Positions 1 through 12,901 of a stretch of 13,908 nucleotides of DNA are shown in pieces (within the stretch, counting starts at the first letter, position 1; each line of letters begins with the position of its first letter). A program made the position numbers and the translations under genes. A model generated the notes under the pieces. It was not told where the DNA came from. It made no database searches and saw nothing but the letters and a program-made list of their open reading frames with translations. The DNA is from an uncultured Caldilinea sp. (GTDB taxonomy: Bacteria; Chloroflexota; Anaerolineae; Caldilineales; Caldilineaceae): NCBI GenBank assembly GCA_937928035.1, contig CALFWA010000215.1:1-13908 (forward strand). Reading direction: 5' to 3'.

Positions 1-1
1 C

Positions 2-259
2 GTGGCTGCGACCCATCCGCATCCGATCGATCTATTGATCACGGATGTCGTTATGCCGGAGATGAACGGCCGACAACTGGCGGCGGAGATTGCGCTGCAT
101 CAGCCGCGGATTCGGCGACTTTTCATATCCGGGTATCCGGCTGACTTTATCACCCACCGCGCCGTGCTCGACGAGAGAGAACAGGTTTTAGTGAAACCGT
201 TTTCGCTCCACCAATTGGCTGAGGCCGTCCGCAGGGCGCTCTCAACAGAAACGGAATAG
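2..259 (+). CDS. Response regulator receiver domain, C-terminal part (5' end outside window)
   Basis: This is the tail of a CheY-like receiver domain, which accepts a phosphoryl group from a histidine kinase. The frame is open to the left edge, so the true start lies outside. Visible motifs are the phospho-acceptor Asp in LLITDVVMPEMNG (about residue 15 of the visible part), the Ser of FISGY (conserved Ser/Thr switch position) and the conserved Lys in VLVKPF, followed by the last helix and a TAG stop. The SGYP stretch and the absence of any output domain after the receiver suggest the C-terminus of a hybrid histidine kinase or a stand-alone receiver rather than a DNA-binding regulator; that is inference. 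It converges on the arsenate reductase gene with only three bases between the two stop codons, so there is no room for a private terminator. Confidence 0.85.
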   Translation: MAATHPHPIDLLITDVVMPEMNGRQLAAEIALHQPRIRRLFISGYPADFITHRAVLDEREQVLVKPFSLHQLAEAVRRALSTETE

Positions 260-262
260 GTG

Positions 263-712
263 TCACACCTTCAGCCTCCGCTCAGCAACGGTCGGCGCCC
301 AGGCTTCAATCTGCTGACGGATTGCATCGCGCACCGAGCGCACCGTCGCCATCTTCTCTTCGTCCGTCCCCTTCGCTTGCGAGGGGTCGGGGAAGCTCCA
401 ATGCAGGCGTTTGGTGACACCTGGGAAGATGGGGCAGCGTTCGGCCGCCTCTGGATCGCAGACGGTGATCACATAGCTGTAGATGTAGCCGGCCTTGTAA
501 AGCTCAAATACGCTCTTGGTCTTGGCGTTGGAAATGTCGATGCCGATTTCCTGCATGGCGCGCACGACGTAGGGGTTGAGCACGCCGGGCTCCAGGCCAG
601 CGCTCATCGCCTCGAAGCGATCCCCGTACAGCGTGTTGAGAAAGGCCTCGGCCATCTGGCTGCGCGCACTGTTGTGCACGCAGACAAACAACACCTTGAT
701 TTTTCGGTCCAT
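263..712 (-). CDS. arsC: Arsenate reductase, low-molecular-weight phosphatase type (thioredoxin-coupled ArsC)
   Basis: A protein of 149 residues, a normal length for this family, predicted to reduce arsenate to arsenite in the cytoplasm. The P-loop is C11-V-H-N-S-A-R17 (CX5R), followed by SQMAEAF. The redox cysteines expected of the pI258-type enzyme are C85 and C93, in ITVCDPEAAERCP, and the general-acid Asp is D109 in FPDP. The three-cysteine set indicates coupling to thioredoxin rather than glutaredoxin (family knowledge). The ATG at 712 is chosen because GGAGA lies a few bases upstream and the family starts right before the first beta strand (KIKVLFVC). It is the last gene of the minus-strand ars cluster, 23 bp after the aquaporin stop. 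A second ArsC domain is fused to ArsR upstream, so the cell has two such domains in one operon. Substrate is inferred; a protein tyrosine phosphatase activity is the alternative. Confidence 0.9.
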   Translation of the reverse strand: MDRKIKVLFVCVHNSARSQMAEAFLNTLYGDRFEAMSAGLEPGVLNPYVVRAMQEIGIDISNAKTKSVFELYKAGYIYSYVITVCDPEAAERCPIFPGVTKRLHWSFPDPSQAKGTDEEKMATVRSVRDAIRQQIEAWAPTVAERRLKV

Positions 713-735
713 GATTTTTCTCCAGGTCTCGTTCT

Positions 736-1488
736 TCAGGTTGAAAATGTGGATTGCGATGAAACAGGGTCGCTCTCCTTTGCAGCGACGCCTGCCTCCT
801 CTATCGGCGAAAGCATGGGTGCCGGTCGATCCACCGGCTTGCGCATCCACTCGTAGATCAGGGCGCCCAACGCCGCCCCCGCCACCGGGCCGACGAGATA
901 AATCCATTGGTCTTGCCAGAAGTTGCTCACCGGCGCCGGCCCCAGCGACCGCGCCGGATTCATCGAAGCCCCGCTGATCGGCCCGGTCCGGAGCGCGTTC
1001 GCTCCAACGGTGAAGCCGATCGCCAGCGCCGCCAGCTCACCGACCGCGCGCGAATCGGTCGCCACGGCGATGATGACAAACATCAATGACGCCGTCAGCA
1101 AGATTTCAAGCAACAAGGACTGTAAAGGCGCACCCGCCGGCGCAGTCACCCCTAAATTGGCGACCGGGCCAAACAGCGTCTGCAGCGTCAACGCCCCTGC
1201 AACGGCGCCCACCAGTTGGCCGAGGAGATAGGCAGGGACCTCGCGCCAGGGAAAATGGCGCGTGAGCGCAAAGGCAACCGTCACCGCCGAATTGAGATGA
1301 GCGCCGGAGAGATAGCCGGCCGCCGCCACCATGACAGCGATCACCAGGGCAAAGGTTAACACCACGCCTACGTAGCCCAGGACGCCCGTCTGGCTGTTGA
1401 CGACGATGGCGCCGCAGCCGGCCGTCACCAGTGCATACACGCCGAAAAATTCTGCAGCAGTGCGTTGCATCAAATTCGGTCGATTCAT
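736..1488 (-). CDS. Aquaporin / MIP-family channel in ars operon (putative arsenite exit channel)
   Basis: A 250-residue major intrinsic protein with the two half-repeats of the family. Loop B carries SGAHLNSAVT (N66-S67-A68), so the first signature box is NSA instead of NPA; loop E has the standard GASMNPAR (N177-P178-A179-R180). Six hydrophobic segments can be seen, at roughly 11-30, 38-58, 84-104, 124-144, 150-168 and 195-213. A hydrophilic tail of about 35 residues follows. The ATG at 1488 is preceded by GGAAGG at good spacing. The gene lies between two arsenate reductase genes with short gaps (32 and 23 bp), so co-transcription is likely. In Sinorhizobium meliloti an aquaglyceroporin (AqpS) in an ars operon lets arsenite leave the cell in place of a pump; the context here suggests the same role. 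Water, glycerol or other metalloid transport cannot be excluded. Confidence 0.9.
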   Translation of the reverse strand: MNRPNLMQRTAAEFFGVYALVTAGCGAIVVNSQTGVLGYVGVVLTFALVIAVMVAAAGYLSGAHLNSAVTVAFALTRHFPWREVPAYLLGQLVGAVAGALTLQTLFGPVANLGVTAPAGAPLQSLLLEILLTASLMFVIIAVATDSRAVGELAALAIGFTVGANALRTGPISGASMNPARSLGPAPVSNFWQDQWIYLVGPVAGAALGALIYEWMRKPVDRPAPMLSPIEEAGVAAKESDPVSSQSTFST

Positions 1489-1496
1489 TGCACCTT

Positions 1497-1520
1497 CCTT
1501 TTCTCAAGATTGCCCTTTTC

Positions 1521-1530
<10 letters not shown>
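1497..1530 (+). repeat. Perfect 17-bp tandem duplication at the arsR-arsC/aquaporin junction
   Basis: The unit ccttttctcaagattgc occurs twice back to back (1497-1513 and 1514-1530) without a mismatch. On the minus strand the upstream copy contains the TGA stop of the ArsR-ArsC gene (1521-1523), and the second copy lies between that stop and the aquaporin ribosome-binding site. It lengthens the spacer without changing either protein. Confidence 0.9.
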
Positions 1531-2315
<785 letters not shown>

Positions 2316-2321
2316 AAAAAA

Positions 2322-2356
2322 ATTTCAAAATAAATTGATTCAAATTATTTTGAAAT
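2322..2356. promoter_or_regulatory. 35-bp palindrome, likely ArsR-type operator of the ars operon
   Basis: Outer arms ATTTCAAAATAA (2322-2333) and TTATTTTGAAAT (2345-2356) are exact reverse complements. The inner part is symmetric around TTGATTCAA, with only one mismatched pair and the central base breaking symmetry. It can be read as two TCAA-N6-TTGA dyads (2325-2338 and 2340-2353) whose centres are 15 bp apart. It is strikingly AT-rich compared with the surroundings and ends six bases before the ArsR-ArsC start codon. ArsR/SmtB proteins bind AT-rich imperfect inverted repeats near their own promoter (family knowledge). Binding here is inferred. The promoter hexamers themselves cannot be assigned with confidence. 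Confidence 0.7.
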
Positions 2357-2530
2357 AAAGTACCACAACTGATTAGGCAATGCAAATCATGAAAGCCGCG
2401 CATTATCGCTCTCACCGGCCCCAACGTCGGTTAGTTTCCCCGGTCACGCCGGAGGCAATGACACTACGATGGGCCCGAAGAACTCTCAAACTTGTCGATC
2501 GAGGGCGGGATCGATAGGATAAAAACGTCT

Positions 2531-3646
<1,116 letters not shown>

Positions 3647-3683
3647 GGGAAAGCAGCGCCTCGAACAGTTGCGCTCTGCACGC

Positions 3684-4820
<1,137 letters not shown>

Positions 4821-4860
4821 GATGCAATCCTTCTGATCTTTCGGTCACGCTTATTTTTGT

Positions 4861-4891
4861 CCACACCAGACTGGTTCACCCAAGGGTGTGG
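4861..4891. repeat. Inverted repeat, arms CCACACC / GGTGTGG
   Basis: Perfect 7-bp arms at 4861-4867 and 4885-4891 enclose 17 bases that contain smaller dyads of their own (CCAG-A-CTGG at 4866-4874; CACCC-AA-GGGTG at 4877-4888). It lies about 40 bp upstream of the aminotransferase start. It could be an operator or a leader hairpin of that gene; no poly-T follows, so it is not an intrinsic terminator. Confidence 0.4.
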
Positions 4892-4900
4892 CTCGAGATA

Positions 4901-4917
4901 GCACAAAAATATTGTGC
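4901..4917. promoter_or_regulatory. Operator-like dyad GCACAA-N5-TTGTGC
   Basis: Perfect 6-bp arms (4901-4906 and 4912-4917) around AAATA. The size and spacing fit a homodimeric repressor or activator site. It sits 81 bp upstream of the aminotransferase start and about 90 bp upstream of the rightward promoter, so it could affect either gene. No regulator gene is adjacent, so the binding protein is unknown. Confidence 0.4.
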
Positions 4918-5003
4918 CACCGTCAACCGGAGGTGTTCAAAAAGACAGGACGTTCTCGTTGACATTCGACGCACTTTGCCGGCAAGCGCCGATCTGATAG
5001 GGT

Positions 5004-5033
5004 TTGGATGTTCCGAAAAAAACGTGTTATACT
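5004..5033 (+). promoter_or_regulatory. Sigma70-like promoter with extended -10 for the solute-binding protein gene
   Basis: TTGGAT (5004-5009), an 18-base spacer and TATACT (5028-5033), preceded by TGT, which makes an extended -10 (TGnTATACT). The -35 is weak, but the extended -10 compensates. Transcription would start near 5040 and give a leader of about 145 nt before the TTG at 5186. Confidence 0.5.
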
Positions 5034-5063
5034 GCGCTGATGTATGTCAACGGTTGGGCAAGC

Positions 5064-5102
5064 GTCGAGGTTTCGTATGCAAAACGCATTGTTCGCCTCG
5101 AC
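5064..5102 (+). other. Two-tier hairpin in the 5' leader of the solute-binding protein gene
   Basis: Outer arms GTCGAGG (5064-5070) and CCTCGAC (5096-5102) are perfect complements. Inside are ATGC (5077-5080) and GCAT (5086-5089) around a five-base loop, separated from the outer stem by a symmetric 6x6 internal loop. The structure ends 83 bases before the start codon. It could stabilise the mRNA or be bound by a protein; I recognise no riboswitch class. Confidence 0.35.
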
Positions 5103-5185
5103 CGGCTGTCTCAGCGATTCCGTTTCCCCCTATCTATTGGTTAACAACTCTACCGGTTCACAACGCGAAGAAAGAGCGGAACAAC

Positions 5186-6589
<1,404 letters not shown>

Positions 6590-6644
6590 CGGTGGGCAGC
6601 GGCGCTTCTGCTTGCTGCAACCTGGCCTCTGCGGACGGAATGTT

Positions 6645-7988
<1,344 letters not shown>

Positions 7989-8034
7989 CGTGTTCAATGT
8001 GCTCCGTAAGAGAGAACAATCTAGTTTATATTTT

Positions 8035-9906
<1,872 letters not shown>

Positions 9907-9955
9907 ATCTTCAGCTATCATCTTCGAGCATCGCAGCCCGCTTGAACCCTGGCGC

Positions 9956-9980
9956 AAAAAAGCCCGGCGTTGCGCCGAGC
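9956..9980 (-). terminator. Rho-independent terminator in the region upstream of typA
   Basis: On the minus strand, arms GCTCGGCG and CGCCGGGC form an 8-bp stem (one G-U pair, otherwise G-C) around a CAA loop, followed directly by six T. There is no comparable T-run on the other side, so it acts on minus-strand transcripts only. It can end transcription from the molybdopterin-domain gene upstream. It also lies between the only good promoter and the typA start codon. Confidence 0.85.
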
Positions 9981-10012
9981 CGATTACAAGTTGCTCTGAT
10001 TTTACAAGCTTT

Positions 10013-10041
10013 ATTGTATATCTGTTTACGACTCATGGCAA
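10013..10041 (-). promoter_or_regulatory. Strong sigma70-like promoter, leftward, upstream of typA
   Basis: On the minus strand TTGCCA (10041-10036) and TACAAT (10018-10013) are separated by exactly 17 bases; each hexamer matches the consensus at five of six positions. Transcription would begin near 10006, only about 26 bases before the terminator stem starts. Confidence 0.65.
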
Positions 10042-10089
10042 CTTTTGAGGCGGCAAAAAGGCACCTGACATCGTCATAGGCGGAAGGCG

Positions 10090-10233
10090 TTGACGTCTGA
10101 AACCGGGCAGGCTTTCCAAATCGCTGCCTCGCTCTCCTCTATCGAGCGCTATTCCTTGGCTGGCGGAACAGGTCTTGCACTTCATCTCGATCATTTTAAA
10201 GCCTCAGAGCGTGAGAGTGCATGGATTGCCCGA
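10090..10233 (+). pseudogene. Remnant of an AbiEii-like nucleotidyltransferase
   Basis: The frame reads SETGQAFQ, then SSIERYSLAGGTGLALHLDH. The stretch LAGGTGLALHL is the hallmark start of AbiEii/AbiGii-type nucleotidyltransferase proteins (typically FYLAGGTALALHLGHR followed by SxDLDFF). Here the GHR-S-DLD part, which carries the catalytic Asp pair, appears to be missing in frame (HL-DHF), and the similarity ends near 10230 where the next gene's stop codon begins on the other strand. Only about 48 codons of a normally 200-300-codon gene are left, starting from TTG. No antitoxin partner is visible. I infer a decayed fragment; the family call rests on one motif. Confidence 0.45.
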
Positions 10234-11265
10234 CTATTGCAACGGCAACGGCGGCTGGAGGTAGGCGGCGGTGGTGTTGACGTGCAGCCGGGTCACCCAC
10301 TTCACCCATTCAAAGCCGCGGCGGCCCGGAGCCACGAGGCGCAGCGGAAAGCCGTGGCCATGGTCGAGCAGACGACCCGCCACGTGGGTCGCCAGCAGGC
10401 AGCGCTGTGCTTCCTCCAGTGGAAAGCGCCGTGCATAGCCCGTGATCGACTCAACGGTGACGCTGTGTGCGTTGCTGCGCAGACCGGCTTGTTCAAGCAG
10501 GAAGGTAAGCGGGACACCTGTCCACTCCTGGATCGTGTACCATCCGCCCGTGCAGTCAAGCAGTACGGTCTGCGTGGCGGTGGCGAGTTGCGTGATCTCC
10601 TCCAGGCTCAGGTGTAGGGGGCGCTCTACCGCGCCCTCGATGTGCAGCGTCCAGCGTGTAGGGTCAACAGGCGCAGGATTGTCGAAGAGCCAGACTACAT
10701 ATGGGAATTGTCCGGTGAAGCTGCCCGTCTCGTAGGAGCCGGTGAAGCGACGTTGCGCCCCTGGCAGAGCCAGCGCGGACTGCACCGGGCGCTCGCCGCG
10801 CCAGAGCAGCGCACCCGCCAGCGCAACGCCCGCAAATCGCAGGAAGGCCCGCCGGTCGCGCGCAGCTCGGATGCGAAAGACAAAGCGTTTGGCGAAGGTG
10901 TGCCAGAGCAGGAAAGCCCACATGACCACGGCCAGCCACCCGTGCACGGTGACCAGGCTGTACGCCCCCCAGAAACGCGGACCGTCGTAGCTCCAAAGAA
11001 AGCCGGTGACCAACACGCCGACCAAGAGGACGGTCAGCCACAGAAACCCGGCTCTGGAAACGCTCCACTGCGGACGGCGGCGGATGGCGCGCACAACGAC
11101 AGCGCTCTTCCAGAGAAGAATCACGACCACGCCATAAGCGCCTGCTGTATGCAGCCAGAGAACCCATTGCATCTGCTCGAAGCCGGCCATCAGCGCGCCA
11201 ACGCCTGTGACAAGCTGCAACGTGAGCAACATCAGCAGAAGGCTGTTCACCCAGGGATAGCGCAT
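10234..11265 (-). CDS. Cytochrome b561-like membrane domain fused to a molybdopterin-binding oxidoreductase domain
   Basis: 343 residues. The N-terminal half has four hydrophobic helices (about 7-27, 33-55, 75-95, 104-125) with histidines suited to bind b-type haem (H39 in LWLHTAG, H108 in VTVHGW, H122 in LLWHTF). A basic stretch then leads to DRRAFLRFAGVALAGALLW (137-155), which resembles a twin-arginine signal and is also a fifth helix. Residues about 174-335 are a sulfite-oxidase-fold molybdopterin domain: WTLHIEGAVERPLHLSLEEI, then LLDCTGGWYTIQEWTGVPL, with C238 as probable molybdenum ligand, and GHGFPLRLVAPGRRGFEWVKWV. The layout suggests electron exchange between quinones and an outward-facing molybdenum site, comparable to MsrP-MsrQ (YedY-YedZ) in one chain; the substrate is unknown. 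The ATG at 11265 has AGGA eight bases upstream. It is transcribed away from the hydrolase pseudogene. Confidence 0.85.
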   Translation of the reverse strand: MRYPWVNSLLLMLLTLQLVTGVGALMAGFEQMQWVLWLHTAGAYGVVVILLWKSAVVVRAIRRRPQWSVSRAGFLWLTVLLVGVLVTGFLWSYDGPRFWGAYSLVTVHGWLAVVMWAFLLWHTFAKRFVFRIRAARDRRAFLRFAGVALAGALLWRGERPVQSALALPGAQRRFTGSYETGSFTGQFPYVVWLFDNPAPVDPTRWTLHIEGAVERPLHLSLEEITQLATATQTVLLDCTGGWYTIQEWTGVPLTFLLEQAGLRSNAHSVTVESITGYARRFPLEEAQRCLLATHVAGRLLDHGHGFPLRLVAPGRRGFEWVKWVTRLHVNTTAAYLQPPLPLQ

Positions 11266-11371
11266 GGGTTTTTCCTGTTGAATTACTCTCGAACGAGGCA
11301 AGCATCTGACCTGTCGGCGCCCCTATCGTAGCATTGAGACGAGGTCGCGACTGTGGTCTGGATCGCACGGA

Positions 11372-11401
11372 TTGCCAGGAACGAACGCCTGTCGCTATAA
11401 T
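11372..11401 (+). promoter_or_regulatory. Near-consensus sigma70 promoter of the hydrolase operon
   Basis: TTGCCA (11372-11377, five of six) and a perfect TATAAT (11396-11401) separated by 18 bases, giving a start near 11408 and a leader of about 74 nt before the GTG at 11482. Confidence 0.65.
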
Positions 11402-11402
11402 C

Positions 11403-11429
11403 GAGCTGTCCGTTGCATATCGGATGCTC
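11403..11429 (+). promoter_or_regulatory. Imperfect dyad over the predicted transcription start
   Basis: GAGC (11403-11406) with GCTC (11426-11429), and inside them TCCG (11409-11412) with CGGA (11421-11424), separated by a TG/T internal loop and an eight-base centre. Its place directly behind the -10 box fits a repressor site or a 5'-end hairpin. The evidence is symmetry and position only. Confidence 0.3.
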
Positions 11430-11481
11430 CATCATTTGCGAAAATTCTAGAGACAGCCCCAAAACAAAGGAGAAATATACC

Positions 11482-12309
11482 GTGACGACTGAACAACCAT
11501 CCGGTGCGTACATCGAAGTGGAGCCGGGAGTGGAGCTGTATTATCGGGACGTCGGCCAGGGGACGCCGCTAGTCTTTGTGCCCGGCTGGACATTCACCGG
11601 TGAAGTCTTTCATCACCAGCTCGGCCGTTTGCACGCACGTATCGCGTCATCGCCCTCGACCCGCGCAGCCACGGTCGCTTCTCGATCGTCTGGCACGGCA
11701 ACGACTGCATCACCCACGCCGCAGACCTGGCGAAATTCATCAAAGCGCTCGAACTCACCGATGTCGTGCTGGTCGGCTGGTCGTTCGGCTGCCTGGCAAC
11801 ATGGGGCTATGTGCAGCAGGAAGGCCTCGCTGCGCTCAAGGCGATGGTGTGCATCGATCTTTCGCCCAAGCCGCTTTCGGTCCATGCCGGCGACTGAATG
11901 GAGGGGCCGTTGGACGAAATCGCCGGCGCGTATCACACCTTTCTGCGCTCTCGACAGGGGCACCGAGATTTTATCGCATATTATGCCGACGAAGTGATGA
12001 TGCAGCGAGAGCTGACGCCCGCCGAACTGACCTGGATCGTCGAGCAGTCGCTGCGCACGCCCACGCCGATCGCCGCTGCGCTCTTCGCCTCCGACATGTT
12101 CTCGAATTGCATGGAAGCGGCGAAGCAGGTGGATGCTGCGCTGCCGGCGCTGGCCGTCATCGCCGAACATTGGGCGGAGACTGCGACCGCATTTATGCGC
12201 CGCCATTTTCCCAACACGCGCACCGCAGTCCTTGGGAGGCCATATGATGTTCTGGGAGCATCCCGAACGGTTCAATCGCCTGCTGGAAGACTTTCTGGCG
12301 ACGCTGTGA
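11482..12309 (+). pseudogene. Alpha/beta hydrolase broken by two frameshifts and one stop
   Basis: The start is clear: GTG at 11482 with AAGGAG upstream, giving an N-terminus VELYYRDVGQGTPLVFVPGWTFTGEVFHHQL. In the run TTT at 11628-11630 one base appears lost; the next frame continues with TYRVIALDPRSHGR and the nucleophile elbow VGWSFG. At 11895-11897 an in-frame TGA stands between HAGD and MEGPLDE, where a Trp codon (TGG) would fit. In the GGG at about 12233-12236 one base appears gained; the following frame gives HMMFWEHPERFNRLLEDFLATL with the catalytic-type His, ending at TGA 12307-12309. The -1 and +1 shifts cancel, so the span is 828 bases, equal to an intact 275-residue enzyme. Both shifts lie in short homopolymers, so sequencing error is possible; the stop is a substitution. 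Substrate is not predictable. Confidence 0.8.
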
Positions 12310-12312
12310 GGA
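12308..12312 (+). promoter_or_regulatory. Ribosome-binding site GAGGA deciding the GTG start at 12320
   Basis: GAGGA overlaps the hydrolase stop codon and lies seven bases before GTG 12320; it is too far from the ATG at 12329. This points to the GTG start and to translational coupling with the preceding gene when that gene was intact. Confidence 0.6.
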
Positions 12313-12319
12313 TGCTCCG

Positions 12320-12901
12320 GTGCACCGCATGAACCATTTGCGCAGCCTGTCGAGCGCGCTGGAAAAAATCGCCACAGGCCGATTAGCGTTGCTCTCCACG
12401 ATTCTGTTTTTTGTCTTTCTCGTCTTCGTCTTGCCTGCACAGGCCGACGCCACAACTGCAGTGGCAGGCGTGGCGGAGACGCCCGACACTGCGTTCTTTT
12501 ACACTGCCGGGGATCTGTATCGCATTGCGGATGCACTGGGGGAGGCGGGGCGCAGCCACTACATCCGCTCTCGCTTCACCTTCGACGTGATCTGGCCGCT
12601 GGTCTATCTCGTCTTTCTGGTCACAACCATCAGCTGGTTGACGCAGCGCGGCTTCGACGCATCGTCGCCATGGCGGCTGCTCAACCTGCCGCCGCTCGCC
12701 GGAGCGCTCTTCGACTTTCTGGAAAACGGCGCAACCTCGCTGGCGATGGCGCGTTATCCGGCCACGACGCCGGTTGTCGCAGATCTGGCCGGCCTCTTCA
12801 CCACCCTGAAGTGGGCGTTCGTCTCCGTCAGCTTTGCAGCGCTCGTCGTCGCTCTGGTCGTCGTCGGCGTTCGACGTTTCGCCTCTCAGCGTCGCCAGTA
12901 G
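12320..12901 (+). CDS. Conserved-looking four-helix membrane protein of unknown function
   Basis: 193 residues from the GTG at 12320. Hydrophobic segments at about 20-42 (ends PAQADA and could act as a signal anchor), 90-108, 122-135 (weaker) and 165-186. Between the first two is a hydrophilic stretch YTAGDLYRIADALGEAGRSHYIRSRFTFDVIWPLVY. The later segment has LLNLPPLAGALFDFLENGATSLAMARYP. The combination of a 'leucine-rich Y-R-ALGE-GR-Y' patch and an acidic D-x-x-E-N next to a helix resembles uncharacterised bacterial membrane proteins I have no name for; no catalytic motif is evident. It follows the hydrolase stop by 10 bp and was probably in its operon. Its last 16 bases overlap the 3' end of trkH on the other strand. 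Confidence 0.75.
   Translation: MHRMNHLRSLSSALEKIATGRLALLSTILFFVFLVFVLPAQADATTAVAGVAETPDTAFFYTAGDLYRIADALGEAGRSHYIRSRFTFDVIWPLVYLVFLVTTISWLTQRGFDASSPWRLLNLPPLAGALFDFLENGATSLAMARYPATTPVVADLAGLFTTLKWAFVSVSFAALVVALVVVGVRRFASQRRQ

Larger units (their letters stand above)
4821..5185. other. 365-bp divergent regulatory region between aminotransferase and solute-binding protein genes
   Basis: I see no protein gene here. A frame is open from GTG 4886 into the downstream gene, but its N-terminal 100 codons carry no recognisable domain and put the signal peptide in the middle of the protein. The region contains two inverted repeats near the aminotransferase side, a sigma70-like promoter for the rightward gene and a two-tier hairpin in its leader; each is listed separately. 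Confidence 0.6.

Noticed and set aside
713..907. Longer arsC start at 907
   Set aside because: The extension overlaps the aquaporin coding sequence, is Gly/Arg-rich without family similarity, and GGAGA sits directly before the ATG at 712.
3655..3675. Terminator between dus and the aminotransferase gene (AGCGC / GCGCT)
   Set aside because: Only a 5-bp stem with an 11-base loop and no T-run on either strand.
4900..4918. Sigma54-type promoter suggested by TGGCAC on the minus strand
   Set aside because: The matching TTGC element at the required distance is missing, and the sequence is better explained as the GCACAA-N5-TTGTGC dyad.
4886..5185. N-terminal extension of the solute-binding protein from GTG 4886
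   Set aside because: It would bury the signal peptide and lipobox about 100 residues inside the protein and run through the promoter and leader hairpin.
6590..6644. Terminator between the solute-binding gene and trkA (GCAGC / GCTGC)
   Set aside because: Short stem with a long loop and no T-run; not above chance in GC-rich DNA.
10234..10617. Continuation of the AbiEii-like remnant frame to 10617
   Set aside because: Beyond 10233 the frame is antisense to the molybdopterin-domain gene, and the nucleotidyltransferase similarity has ended.
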